The position numbers were made by a program, and so were the translations under genes. DNA of 64,000 bases from Symsagittifera roscoffensis (Eukaryota > Xenacoelomorpha > Acoela > Convolutidae): contig NC_087065.1 in NCBI RefSeq assembly GCF_963678635.1, forward strand, positions 20,573,302 to 20,637,301. The letters are read 5' to 3'. Within the stretch, counting starts at the first letter, position 1. The number at the start of each line of letters is the position of its first letter. The notes beneath the pieces are model-generated. The model ran no database searches, was not told the origin of the DNA, and saw only the letters and a list, made by a program, of their open reading frames with translations. Shown piece after piece: positions 55,301 to 64,000 of the stretch.

Positions 55301-57411
55301 ATACGAGACTGTGAGACTCCAAATCTCGATGCCGCAGGTTCGAAATTGGACCCATCAAAAGGTTTATTTTTACTTTTTTTAAATTCTGTTATAGAGCTGC
55401 TTTTTTATAGTTTTCTCGCTTGTGTTAACGCGATGCAGCTTCGCGTTTTGTAAAAATTTTGGTGCTCCATTTGCCGGGTTTGTCGTTTTTTTGCGAAGTG
55501 AAATTTCGAATTTAGGTAATTTTTTTTTGATGATAACTGCTGTTGGAATGTTTAATTCTACTTGCACAGCCAACTACTGCAATTCCACAAATAACAAATT
55601 TTTTTAATTGGTTACAAGATGTTTCTGCATAAGATTTTTCTCTTTTTTTTCTAGCACTTTGAAGTAAAAGGTGACTCAGGAGCTTAAGAGGTGGACGGGA
55701 ATAAGTAAAATCAGTTTTTGTTGAACAGATTTATTAATAGTTATGAGTTTTCATCTTGTTACACAATAGCGGTTTTTCATGGAACAGTTTCATCGGTCAC
55801 CTTTTTTGGCCCTTTAATAATAGCTTCATAATGAATCAACTTTGTGATAGAGCGGGGATTGTAAAGCATGCCTTAAGTGTTTTAATGCGGGCTTTGTATA
55901 ATAATCTGGTATAATAAGACATCAGACGTTTTTTTGTTGAAGTAAAGAGAAGTTTAAATGCACTAAACAAGACTGCAGTCCACTGTTGTGCTAAATTTTG
56001 ATAAATGAACGAAGAATGAGACCTGTAATTTTTCTCGCCAGTGGGCACGGATAATTGTTTCGGTAGAGCGCACCATTTTTTCTGTTTTTTTTTTGGCAGA
56101 TCATCATTTTTTTCTGATTTTTTTGACAGCGGACCCATTTTTATTTAATTCAGGCGAAATTGGAACCACAAATAATCTTCAGTTGGGACCGAGTGATAAA
56201 TCATTAACACTTTATCATGTGGCTGTTGGCTATGCTCTTTTTGGAGAGCTTGAAACTGAGCATGGAATATCAAGAGCTTCTCGTTAGTTGATAATTTCTC
56301 TCCGTTCTTGCCGATGTTTTCAGACTGGTTTTCTCTAGTGGCTAACACATTTAACTTAATGTCTACAAGTTCGGGTTCCATTCCCACTGAAATCATTTTT
56401 GTTTTGTAAAGACAGACTAGTGGAAAGTAAACCGGCGACCTATTGTAATATATCACCAAAAAGCCATCGATTTCGATTTTTCCTAAAAACAATTGGAAAC
56501 AATCATGTTCTTAATAATTTGAATTCATAGATGAAAACAACCAAGTTCTACACAATTTTGAATGTATTTACGACCAGGGGCGGATTATGGGGTTCGACCC
56601 CCTCATTAAACAAAGGGTCCCCCCTTTAGTATTATTTTTTGACATCCATTTTCGGCTTATCAACCCTAAAATATTCTGAAAGCGCCTTCGACGCCAATAT
56701 ATACTTATTTTTAATGGGTGCGTGCGCCGAAAAAACGCAGTTTTTTTCGGTCAAATTTTTCTAAAAATTTCCTAAAAACGTGGCGGCAAAATTTCTGTCA
56801 AAATAGGGTTTTTTTAGTCTTCTGGGATCGCTCAAAGTCAATTTGTTCGACCGAAAAAGGTCGACAAAGTTTTTTGAGAATTTTTTGAAAATACCCCACC
56901 TTTGGGAATTTTTTGAAAATACCCCACCCCCTCGAAAAAATCCCCCACCCCGCCCCTGTTTACGACACCAATGAGTTTTTATTTTTCAAATTTTTTGTTT
57001 TTATAGCGGCCTAACGAACAATTGACTAAAGGAATATAACTAGGCGGTTACTGAGCATAAAGTTTTCTGGCAACAGTTGTTTCACCATTGCTTTTAATAA
57101 TTGCTAGAAAACTATTCTCACGATCAGATGATATAAACCCAGATCAACAAAACTGTAGAAATCATTATTCGTTTTAACAGCCGCTGTCGTAGCATTTAGT
57201 TAGGTTTGGTTCAAACAGGTTTTATGTTTTTCGCAGGTCCGACAAGACGAAGGCTGAGCTAGCTTACGAAGAAGAGATGGAGAAACGGAAGATGCAAACT
57301 ATGTTGAAACGAGCAGAAAAGACATACAAGCAAAGAATCATGGAGTTCAATGAAACATTAAACAACATGACTGAGTTCTACGACATTCAGAAAGTCAGCT
57401 GGACGAAATAA
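52322..57411 (+). CDS. FAM32A: FAM32A homologue, two exons
   Basis: Exons 52322-52494 and 57237-57411 join in frame (donor AA|GTGCGT, acceptor CGCAG|G) into 115 residues; human FAM32A has 112. The N-terminus has the family's LKLK motif (residues 14-17) and a Lys-rich run (24-31). The C-terminus matches the conserved end: MEKRKM, the basic helix, EFYDIQKVSWTK against human EHYDIPKVSWTK. FAM32A is a small nuclear, RNA-associated protein, found in human spliceosomes near exon ligation. A Ser/Thr-rich linker (about 40-55) differs from vertebrates. The donor 4 nt downstream (GTAAAG at 52499) scores better by eye but would shift the frame. The 4.7-kb intron holds SINEs, a MITE and other repeats. 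Confidence 0.85.
54723..54857. repeat. 135-bp near-identical repeat, copy 1
   Basis: Identical to 61022-61156 except for one base that I can see, far better conserved than other repeats here. It contains AACTGTAACTGTAACTATAT. Class unknown. Confidence 0.7.
54865..55070 (+). repeat. SINE-like unit with tRNA-like end, copy 1
   Basis: Aligns with 55141-55360. Both contain GCCTATGTTCTGGTCG and CATATTTGGTGGC, and finish with a tRNA-like segment (GTGGCGCAGATGCGAG) similar to 14059-14128. Confidence 0.5.
55141..55360 (+). repeat. SINE-like unit with tRNA-Trp-like segment, copy 2
   Basis: The segment 55286-55357 has an A box (TGGCACAGATACGAG), a 7-nt loop CTCCAAA that would present anticodon CCA, and a B box (GGTTCGAAATT). 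The acceptor stem does not pair well and the segment is embedded in a repeat, so I call it a tRNA-derived repeat. Confidence 0.5.
56575..56958. mobile_element. hAT-type MITE in the FAM32A intron
   Basis: 384 bp with inverted ends CAGGGGCGG and CCGCCCCTG, flanked by a perfect 8-bp duplication TTTACGAC (56567-56574 and 56959-56966). An 8-bp duplication and CAGGGG ends are usual for hAT elements. No transposase, hence non-autonomous. Confidence 0.85.
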
Positions 57412-57526
57412 TAGCAGATAATTCTCGAAGATGCAATACTGAAGCGCAAAAGATTTCCTTGTCGTAACATGACTGTGATTTCATTTAAAATATCTGTAGT
57501 TTCGTTAATATAAAATAGTTGTATAA

Positions 57527-57532
57527 AATAAA
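57527..57532 (+). terminator. Poly(A) signal of FAM32A
   Basis: AATAAA 116 nt after the stop codon, in an AT-rich context. Confidence 0.5.
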
Positions 57533-57871
57533 ATTTGCTTGTTTTAAACTTTTGAACTGACTATGTTTTTCGCTGACGTGACATAGAATAATTGGATTTT
57601 CTCACATTTTGGTAGTTTTTATGAAATGCGATATTGTAAGTAAAACTTCTAAAATTTCAATAAACAAGCAGGCGATTTTAATGAGGAAAATACAAAATCT
57701 GCGACATCCTATTTGACAATGCTGGAGCTTAGTGTTCTACAACCATAAGATCATGCAATAATTTTCTTTAGGCGTCGAAGATCAAATGATTTGACCAAAA
57801 ATGTCAAAAATGATTTTTTGCTTGTAGATTTCAAAAACATACAGTGCAATATTTGGGAATTCATTAGTATC

Positions 57872-58064
57872 ATCGGTCCTGCTGAGTGCAGGGCCAACAT
57901 TGAGGGAGGGCAGGGTGATGTCATCCATTTTGCCGAAGCCGGTCTAACCTTGAGAAGGTGGATGATACTGGGACCCCTCCAACCGTGTCCGAAGTGGGCT
58001 TCGAACGCATCTTATTTGTGTTGAGAGACGTGTGCCTAACCCACTCGGCAACGGCTGCTCGATA
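57872..58064 (-). repeat. tRNA-derived SINE, family 3
   Basis: Minus strand: the head has an A box TTGCCGAGTGGGTTA (58052-58038) and a B box GCGTTCGAAGCCC (58008-57996), the standard internal RNA polymerase III promoter. A GC-richer body follows down to about 57872. The head resembles a Leu/Ser-type tRNA, but the tRNA fold is not complete. Confidence 0.65.
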
Positions 58065-58161
58065 ATTGGGAATCCAAAGCCTTACCTTTTTTTAATTGAC
58101 GTAATTGAACATCATTGCCAATATTACCGAGCCTGTAAATCAACTATTTCAGGGAAAAAAC

Positions 58162-58950
58162 ATGCCACCCTCTATTGATGATGATGAGATATGCTCTTTA
58201 GCTTTAGCGAAGATCAGAGAAAACTTCGCAAGCTCAACAAATGAACCTGCTCTCCAACTTGACAAGTTAGCCTTCAACAGTCAAACGGCAAGGTCAATAG
58301 ATCCAGGAGTTCCCATTCAGTCTTATTTAGATTTTGACAACCCCTTGGACCCAACTGCAAATTGTCCTACACCACTGGATGCGAAATTGAAAGAATTAAT
58401 GGCCAAAAGTGTGATAAACGATCCTAATTTCTACAGAACAGAACCACTGAATGTTCACAGGTCGAAACGAGCTATCAAGAAATTGCGACAAGAAGTGCGT
58501 GAAAAAACAGCTGGTAAAAATTGGTTCAATTTCAAAGCACATGAGTTGAGAGATGAAGATACTCTTGATCGAGAATTAATGCGAATGCGTGACGTAATTT
58601 ATAACAAGAAGGTGTACAAAAGAGGGGCACTGAAGAAAGACAGCCAATCGAAATTCGTCCAAGTTGGTACCTGGAAAAAGTCACCTTTGGACCATTATTC
58701 GCAAGAATTTAGTGCTAAAAACAGAAAGAAGACGTTAGTTGAAACTCTAATGGCGGATGCCGATTTCAAAAAACAGAATAAAGAAAAGTATTTGGACATG
58801 GTGAAGAAAAGAAGTAACTACAAGCGTGTTTCTTCTGTCGGTGGTAAAACAAGCCACTCGGCCAAGGGTAAAAGAGAAAGTAAATCAGACTTGACCGTTC
58901 CTAGAAGTGGGAGGCAGATCAAAGGAAAATCCAGACAGTCCGAGACATGA
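58162..58950 (+). CDS. DNTTIP2: Fcf2-domain pre-rRNA processing protein (DNTTIP2-like)
   Basis: The 262-residue protein carries an Fcf2 domain in its C-terminal half: GKNWFNFKAHELRDE near residues 135-149, then an Arg-rich helix with MRDVIYNKK, KFVQVGT near 189, and KTLVETLMADADFKKQNKEKY near 215-235, all hallmarks of yeast Fcf2 and animal DNTTIP2. Fcf2 acts in the nucleolus in early 18S pre-rRNA processing. The tail is basic and probably nucleolar-targeting. I start at ATG 58162, 9 nt after the acceptor CAG at 58150-58152; the open frame upstream of it is intronic or outron sequence. Compared with vertebrate DNTTIP2 (about 750 residues) the long acidic N-terminal half is absent, so in size it is closer to yeast Fcf2. 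Confidence 0.85.
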   Translation: MPPSIDDDEICSLALAKIRENFASSTNEPALQLDKLAFNSQTARSIDPGVPIQSYLDFDNPLDPTANCPTPLDAKLKELMAKSVINDPNFYRTEPLNVHRSKRAIKKLRQEVREKTAGKNWFNFKAHELRDEDTLDRELMRMRDVIYNKKVYKRGALKKDSQSKFVQVGTWKKSPLDHYSQEFSAKNRKKTLVETLMADADFKKQNKEKYLDMVKKRSNYKRVSSVGGKTSHSAKGKRESKSDLTVPRSGRQIKGKSRQSET

Positions 58951-59159
58951 CAGGCTTAGTTGTTCCAGTGTGTTAGGGAATCGTCGGTGCTTGGGGGTAA
59001 ATGCGCTATAAGATTTAAATATTGCGCAACGGATTAAATCTACGCCAATTTAGAGCAACATTGGAGCATTGCATTGTCTTCAGTTCCATATAAAGCCCAA
59101 AAGGAATGTCTTTGCTTAATTCCATGAGTCAACACAACTTCTGGGCTTAGCAAGCTGTG

Positions 59160-59207
59160 AATAAAATGAGCTAAACTGACTTGTTCTGGATATCATGTTC
59201 AAATAAA
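59160..59207 (+). terminator. Poly(A) signals of the Fcf2 gene
   Basis: AATAAA at 59160-59165 and at 59202-59207, about 210-255 nt after the stop. Confidence 0.5.
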
Positions 59208-59277
59208 TCTAATAATCTTTTGTTTTGTCAAGAGTCTTATCAAATTTTTTCGACCTAATTAGAAAAACAGTTCACTC

Positions 59278-59638
59278 CAGGGGCGGATTCGACCCCCTGC
59301 CTACCCCAAGGTTCTACATTTTGCTACTGTTTAAGAAATCCATTTTTGGCCGACCGACACTAAAATTTTTCTAAAGGCAAGGCGCCTTTGGCGCCAATAT
59401 ATACGAACTTTGAGGGGGAGCGCGCGCCAAAAAACCCTATTTTTTGTTGTCAAAATTTTCCAAAAAGTGCCCAAAAACAGCTTTTTTGACCTGTTTTTTT
59501 TTAAATTTGCTTGCGGCGCAAAAAATTTGGTCAAAACAGCGTCTTTAAATGCTTTAGGAAAGCTCGGAAAACCAATTTTCGCGTATTTTTTTTTGAAAAT
59601 CCCCCCCCCCCCTCGAGAAAATCCTAGATCCGCCCCTG
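59278..59638. mobile_element. hAT-type MITE
   Basis: 361 bp with ends CAGGGGCGGAT and ATCCGCCCCTG and a perfect 8-bp duplication GTTCACTC (59270-59277 and 59639-59646). It is related to 56575-56958 (shared ends and a GGCGCCAATATATAC-like phrase), and lies between the Fcf2 and LRRFIP genes. Confidence 0.88.
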
Positions 59639-59925
59639 GTTCACTCTTAACTTTTTTCAAAGTCCTTTTCTTTAGTTTTCAATGGTGCCAGAAACCAAAA
59701 TACAGAAAATTTTTAATTTTCTAGATAGTTTTCAATTTTTCTTTTCCTGTTTTTCTTGAAGTTTTTTTGAAACGAACAGATCTGCTTGTCCTTTTGAATC
59801 TTCAGATGCCGGTTTTTGGAATCAAATCTCAACTGATTTTGATTGTGAAAAAGAGAATGATTGTTGATCAATTATGAAGCAGTAAATTTGTTTTTTTTTT
59901 ATTGCTGAGTGTTTTTTAGAGTGGG

Positions 59926-60801
59926 ATGGGCGAATCCTCCTCGGACAGTAGCAATCTGTCCATACGAGAACTGACTCGCAAGATATCAGAGCTAGAGGCC
60001 ACCATATCCACACATAAGAATGATAAGCAGAGCTTCAATGAAGAAGTGACCCAGCTCAAATTCCAGCTATCAGTGCTGAGAGACCAGATGCTGGACACTG
60101 AGGAGCTAATCAGAAGGACAAATCAGCTGGAAAAAGAGAAAAGTAAGGAACTTTCGTTGTTCAAACGTGATCACGAAGCACTCAAACACAGGTGTAACAT
60201 GCTGGAAAAACAGATCGAATACAGAGACGAGAAGCTAAAGGAGCTGGGAGTATTCATTAATTTATCTGGTAATTTCGAAACACTTTCGCCAAATGATATG
60301 ACAGATGGTAGTTCGGATGCGGCGAACACGAGTATGGACTCGACTGCTGCTCGAGATGACGTCATCAGTCGACTGCAGTCAGAAGTTAAGTCGTTAAAAT
60401 TGGATTTGCAGATTGAGAAGACACGGAACCAGAATTCAGAATCAGAAAAGGGATCAGGGGACAAAAAGATAGCCAATCAGACTCCAAATGGTAATGGAAG
60501 TAGTACAGGTGGAGGCAATCTTCAGGTGAAAATGAAAGAACTTGAATTCAAAAACACTCAGTTGGAGAAAGATAAGGAGTTTTTGCAGAACAATCTGACA
60601 ATAGCTGAGAAGGCGAGAGATCGGGAGAAAGCTAGGAGCTCAGAGCTAGACGCATCAGAGGAAAAACTGAAGAATGAATTAAAGGCTGTTAAGAAAGATT
60701 TCAAGAAGCTCCAACTTGATTATCATGATTTAGAATCCATGAACAGTACATTGAAGAAGAAACTGGAAAAGCAGTCCAAAAAGGGGGGACTGGTAAATTA
60801 A
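59926..60801 (+). CDS. LRRFIP2: LRRFIP-family coiled-coil protein
   Basis: The 291-residue protein is mostly heptad-like coiled coil in two blocks (about 10-112 and 145-285), split by a Ser/Thr/Asp/Gly-rich linker. The order of features follows animal LRRFIP1/2: an ELEA... coiled coil, a QLSVLRDQM block like the family's QVDTLKD, EKEKSKEL, a RDEKLKELGVFI segment, and a final SMNSTLKKKLEKQSKK like TNSHLAKRLEKMK. LRRFIP proteins bind Flightless-I LRRs and act in actin, Toll-like receptor and Wnt signalling contexts. The frame is open back to an acceptor (AG 59918-59919), 6 nt before the ATG, so an upstream coding exon is not excluded. LRRFIP1 is an equal name choice. Confidence 0.6.
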   Translation: MGESSSDSSNLSIRELTRKISELEATISTHKNDKQSFNEEVTQLKFQLSVLRDQMLDTEELIRRTNQLEKEKSKELSLFKRDHEALKHRCNMLEKQIEYRDEKLKELGVFINLSGNFETLSPNDMTDGSSDAANTSMDSTAARDDVISRLQSEVKSLKLDLQIEKTRNQNSESEKGSGDKKIANQTPNGNGSSTGGGNLQVKMKELEFKNTQLEKDKEFLQNNLTIAEKARDREKARSSELDASEEKLKNELKAVKKDFKKLQLDYHDLESMNSTLKKKLEKQSKKGGLVN

Positions 60802-60813
60802 AAGTGATGCGAT

Positions 60814-60819
60814 AATAAA
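60814..60819 (+). terminator. Poly(A) signal of the LRRFIP-like gene
   Basis: AATAAA 12 nt after the TAA stop. Confidence 0.5.
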
Positions 60820-61021
60820 AACAATGGATTAGAATGTTTGGATATTTTTATTTTAACTTAAATTTCTAAACACCACTCACACAGAGAAAGCTATTCATTA
60901 ACAATAACCCACTTTATGTGCTTATGTCGTTATAAATTGTTTACTACGTCGATTTGAGGCGCTACTTTCAATTTCCAGGAATAATCAAGGGAAGTAAATG
61001 ATGAGCTGCCATTTAAATATG

Positions 61022-61156
61022 CATAAATTGTTGTTAGTTAATATTTAAATAAAATTTATTGTCAGCTATCGGTTGTAACTCTGAGGTGCTAATTTTCTTA
61101 CCATGGCTGACTGTAACTGTAACTATATTTGACCATAATCGTTGAACTGTTGTGAG
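61022..61156. repeat. 135-bp near-identical repeat, copy 2
   Basis: Matches 54723-54857 with one visible difference, same orientation. Confidence 0.7.
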
Positions 61157-63449
61157 AAGCCATTCTCACAAACCTCTTGTGTCTTAAATACTCTGCTCTC
61201 ATAGATTGGAATTTTGATACAAATAACAGTGGGGTGGGCATTTTTGTTTATTTTCTACTTCGAAGTGAAAAGGTGCTCTGCGAAAACTAGAAAAAAGATG
61301 AACAACCTGTTGATTGTGAAAATCAAAAGATGAGGAAAAAATTTGTAGATGTCATCATAATTCATGGAGCAGCCCCGCGAATGAACGCGCTACTATTTAA
61401 TGTGATTCCAATCCAATTATTGTTGATGATCAAATTTGTGACTGATTCCTAGTTTGTGATTTTTGTTGTTGCTTCTAGGTGGGGGGTTCAGGTCCGATGC
61501 GCTCACTTTAGAAATTTTAGCACAACTTCATTAATCTGAATTTTTTGTATCTTTGGTATATATTTTCTCAACAGTTCAAGTGTTTTGAAAAACTATTCCT
61601 TGCGAAACCTATGATCCGACCCTGGGTGCATCAACATCAGTGGATCAAACGCGAGTCATCTTACATCATAATTTAAATTTGCCTATCGATCAAGGACCAT
61701 TAAATTTATAAATAATTAGTGTAAGTCACTTTGCTTCCTTTATCTCTTAGTCTCTGTTGTTCAAGATGATATTTTTTGGCAGAATTGATTTTTGCAATTC
61801 AGATTTTGTTACTCCTCTTTTGCAAAAAGTGAATGAAGAAGTGTTTTCGCTCGAATGAAATTACCTAGCCAGGATGGAACAAGTATGACAGCAGCAACCT
61901 ACTCAGAGAAAAGTAGCGAGGATCAAATGAATCATAGTAGTCTTTCAAGTTACTAGTATAAATAATCTATTCATTTTGGCATACGATTGATAATCGCCTG
62001 TTGAACCATTTCTCGCAAACAGGTAAGCAATTATAACATATGGTTGAGTTTTATTTCCTATTCTGTCTGAGTTCTGCTTTAGTGTACCTGAAAACACCAG
62101 CAAACGTTTTCCGGCTTTTCAAAATAGCTATGAAACTGGTAGCTTTTACACCAATCCTTTTATATGCCGCAAAAAAACTTGCGAAAATTGTTTTTTTGTC
62201 CTATTCGAAAGAAGAGGACAGAAGACTAGCTTTTTTCACATCTTTTTCAAAGTATATCAAAAAAGCTTCCAACGATAAAGTTCCTGTACGTTAATGCAAG
62301 GTCATTGGATAGGCGCTTTTCTACTTCCATCTACATCTGAATTTCAGTCTTGAAAACTTAACTTTACTTAATAATGTTATGAATGTTTGCATGGTGAAAA
62401 AACGAACTGTTGTGAATACATTTGATCTTCATACCGAACATAACGTAACGCATTCAGTCGTAATAGCACGTAAACCAACTATAAAAACGCCAATTTTGAA
62501 ATGCGGGGGAGGGGAATAAAAAACCCTGCGATTATTTTATCTATTTTGGAGACTTTAACTTTACAGAACGACCAGTTTTTACTGGCGCTATTCGAATAAT
62601 TTCTAACGAATGGAAGACTTGCTGCCCAAAAAACGCAAACCGTTTGTCTATGACCATAAATTTAAGTGTCAATGAACGTAGTGAAGATGCTTATTTAGAT
62701 CGTAATGACTTTTTTTTGCAGTCTGACTTGACTTGATATTTTTGTTCCGACTTTAGAAGAAAGTGAGGACTATTTGTGCTTGGTGTGGTTTTTTATTCCG
62801 TCAATTTTCGACTTGTTAACCTAGCTTTTTTGACGAAATTTTTTTAATGCCATCTAAAAGATTTTGTTATTTTAAGCTCAAATTAAGAAAGACATTTCAA
62901 CTGTGATCAATTTTTATCAATTTTTATTAAGTTACGGGCGTTTGAAATTTCTAAATTGGCCAATTTTGGATAATTAAAGTGCGATATATTGCGTACTTAT
63001 AACGCGCCTAAGCGAATTAATGCGTTCCGAATAAAATTGAGGCCAGCAATGTAATCCTTTTATCACAATACGAGACGCTAAATAGACCTAGTTTCTTACA
63101 TAGCAGGTGGGGGGATAAAATCAAGAAACAATGACAAAAAAAGCTCATGGTTTCTCAATTATTTTGTCAGTTATTCAACCAAAAGACTTTTCAATTGGCC
63201 CTAAGTGCAGTCGGAAATTTAGGGCTTTGCCCTGATAAACGAACAGTCTTGTTTAAATTTTATTTAATTTCTGTTAAAAGGAAGGTAAACTCAAGCAAAA
63301 GTGTAAAGGGCACTAAAAATTTCGTTTCGAAAATGGATTTTGTTTTGTTTCTCCAATTTAGTAAATGGTTATCAAGAAAGTTAATCATAAATTGTTTTTG
63401 AATTTTGGAGGGATTGAAGAGCATATATTGTTTTTAATACTAACGAACG

Positions 63450-63925
63450 CCATGATGGCTCTTATGTAGGTCTTGTTGATTTTTTGTTTGTTGGTTTTCA
63501 GGAAAAAGCTACACTTTGTTCATGCTGAATTTCGATTTTTCGCGGTTTGACTTGTGATTTTTTCTAAATTCAGTGCATTTCCATTGTTAAAAGGAAGGCA
63601 AACTCCACTATCGAACAAGAAAAGTTGCTAGGCCACGAAACACATGAGTGACTTCAGTTTCGAAAGTGGAATTTAATTATCAGATTTTCCAGCGAAATAA
63701 AGTTTTTAGCGAAATAATGTTTTTAGTTATTGATCCAGTTTTCCCAAATTGGGTTATTTTTATGAAACAATTGTCATTTATAAATTTTTCTAGAAATTCA
63801 AAGAAGTTTAAGGGCATCTTTTTTTCTTGGAAATTCGAAGGCTGGTGTTTTCAAAAAACAAGTCAGTTTTTTTCTGTTTCTTTGCATTCATTACTCTTTT
63901 CCTACTGTCAGTTGGCTGTTTTAAT
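63450..63925 (+). repeat. Dispersed repeat, copy 3
   Basis: Aligns with 10690-11060 and 11255-11760 (CGCGGTTTGACTT, CAAACTCCACTATCGAACA, CAGTTGGCTGTTTT). Confidence 0.5.
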
Positions 63926-64000
63926 TTTAAACTCAATGCACCATCTGGCGTTGGGTTGAAACATCTGCTGGCGACGGCAAAAGCTCGTTGTTTGATTCCT

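Larger units (their letters stand above)
52495..57236 (+). other. Intron of FAM32A
   Basis: AT-rich and repeat-bearing: the 135-bp repeat (54723-54857), two SINE-like units (54865-55070, 55141-55360), a hAT-type MITE (56575-56958) and small tandem duplications near 53900 and 54370-54425. A phrase near 52935-52980 (AATCGGGTACTAGAGTTTTT) resembles one at 9666-9690. No coding exon is recognised inside. Confidence 0.6.
60820..64000. other. Intergenic, repeats only
   Basis: Holds the second 135-bp repeat (61022-61156), a loose copy of 17840-18060 near 62740-62900 and the third copy of a dispersed repeat (63450-63925). The short ORFs at 62040-62294 and 63147-63401 have no recognisable product. Confidence 0.5.

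Noticed and set aside
55286-55357. Functional tRNA-Trp gene
   Set aside because: A box, B box and a CCA anticodon-like loop are visible, but the acceptor stem pairs poorly and the segment is part of a duplicated repeat.
58105-58161. Earlier start of the Fcf2 protein (frame open from 58105)
   Set aside because: The codon at 58105 is not ATG, the stretch contains a 3' splice site at 58150-58152, and ATG 58162 gives the family-like N-terminus.
62040-62294. Small membrane protein gene (84 codons)
   Set aside because: Hydrophobic by AT-rich composition only; no homologue recognised and no splice or poly(A) context.

Overview
This window looks like AT-rich, repeat-laden DNA from an invertebrate animal. 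Five protein-coding genes, all on the + strand, have animal homologues I can recognise: a HEXIM-like P-TEFb regulator (8931-12838), PIGV (50803-52179), FAM32A (52322-57411), an Fcf2-domain/DNTTIP2 gene (58162-58950) and an LRRFIP-type coiled-coil gene (59926-60801). Genes contain GT-AG introns, use AATAAA poly(A) signals and read in the standard code. In all five the start codon lies 0-9 nt behind a pyrimidine-rich 3' splice site. This fits spliced-leader trans-splicing, as in tunicates, hydrozoans, ctenophores, flatworms and chaetognaths. PIGV and FAM32A are only 142 nt apart with no canonical poly(A) signal between them, so they may share a transcript. I cannot name the species.

Layout. 1-8896 is the 3' part of a GC-richer LTR-type element: about 7.5 kb of nearly continuous coding sequence with two SGNH-hydrolase-like domains and no reverse transcriptase or integrase that I can see, then a purine tract and a 1.3-kb LTR-like repeat. 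8930-12911 is the HEXIM-like gene, with a 2.8-kb first intron. 12912-36470 is a repeat graveyard: SINEs, a degenerate ~165-bp tandem array, a decayed Ty3/gypsy element on the minus strand (18530-21800), two pairs of ~1-kb duplications, a palindrome-rich foldback element (33987-35120) and a LINE RT remnant. 36475-41270 is a decayed Penelope-like element on the minus strand, interrupted by a 2.9-kb non-autonomous LTR element (37385-40249) whose LTRs are related to the repeat at 7985-8896. Next come a pair of 0.6-kb direct repeats, an RT remnant, an apparently intact R2-like LINE (44135-47035) and a decayed CR1-like LINE (48410-50518). 50803-60819 is the compact gene block, containing two hAT-type MITEs with perfect 8-bp target duplications and tRNA-derived SINEs. 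60820-64000 has repeats only.

The host genes have separate jobs (transcription elongation control, GPI-anchor synthesis in the ER, RNA-associated nuclear protein, pre-rRNA processing, coiled-coil scaffold), and no common pathway is implied. The least explained item is the SGNH-domain element at the left edge. It also carries a strand-biased excess of the hexamer CTHGAG (H = A, C or T) in both its coding part and its LTR.
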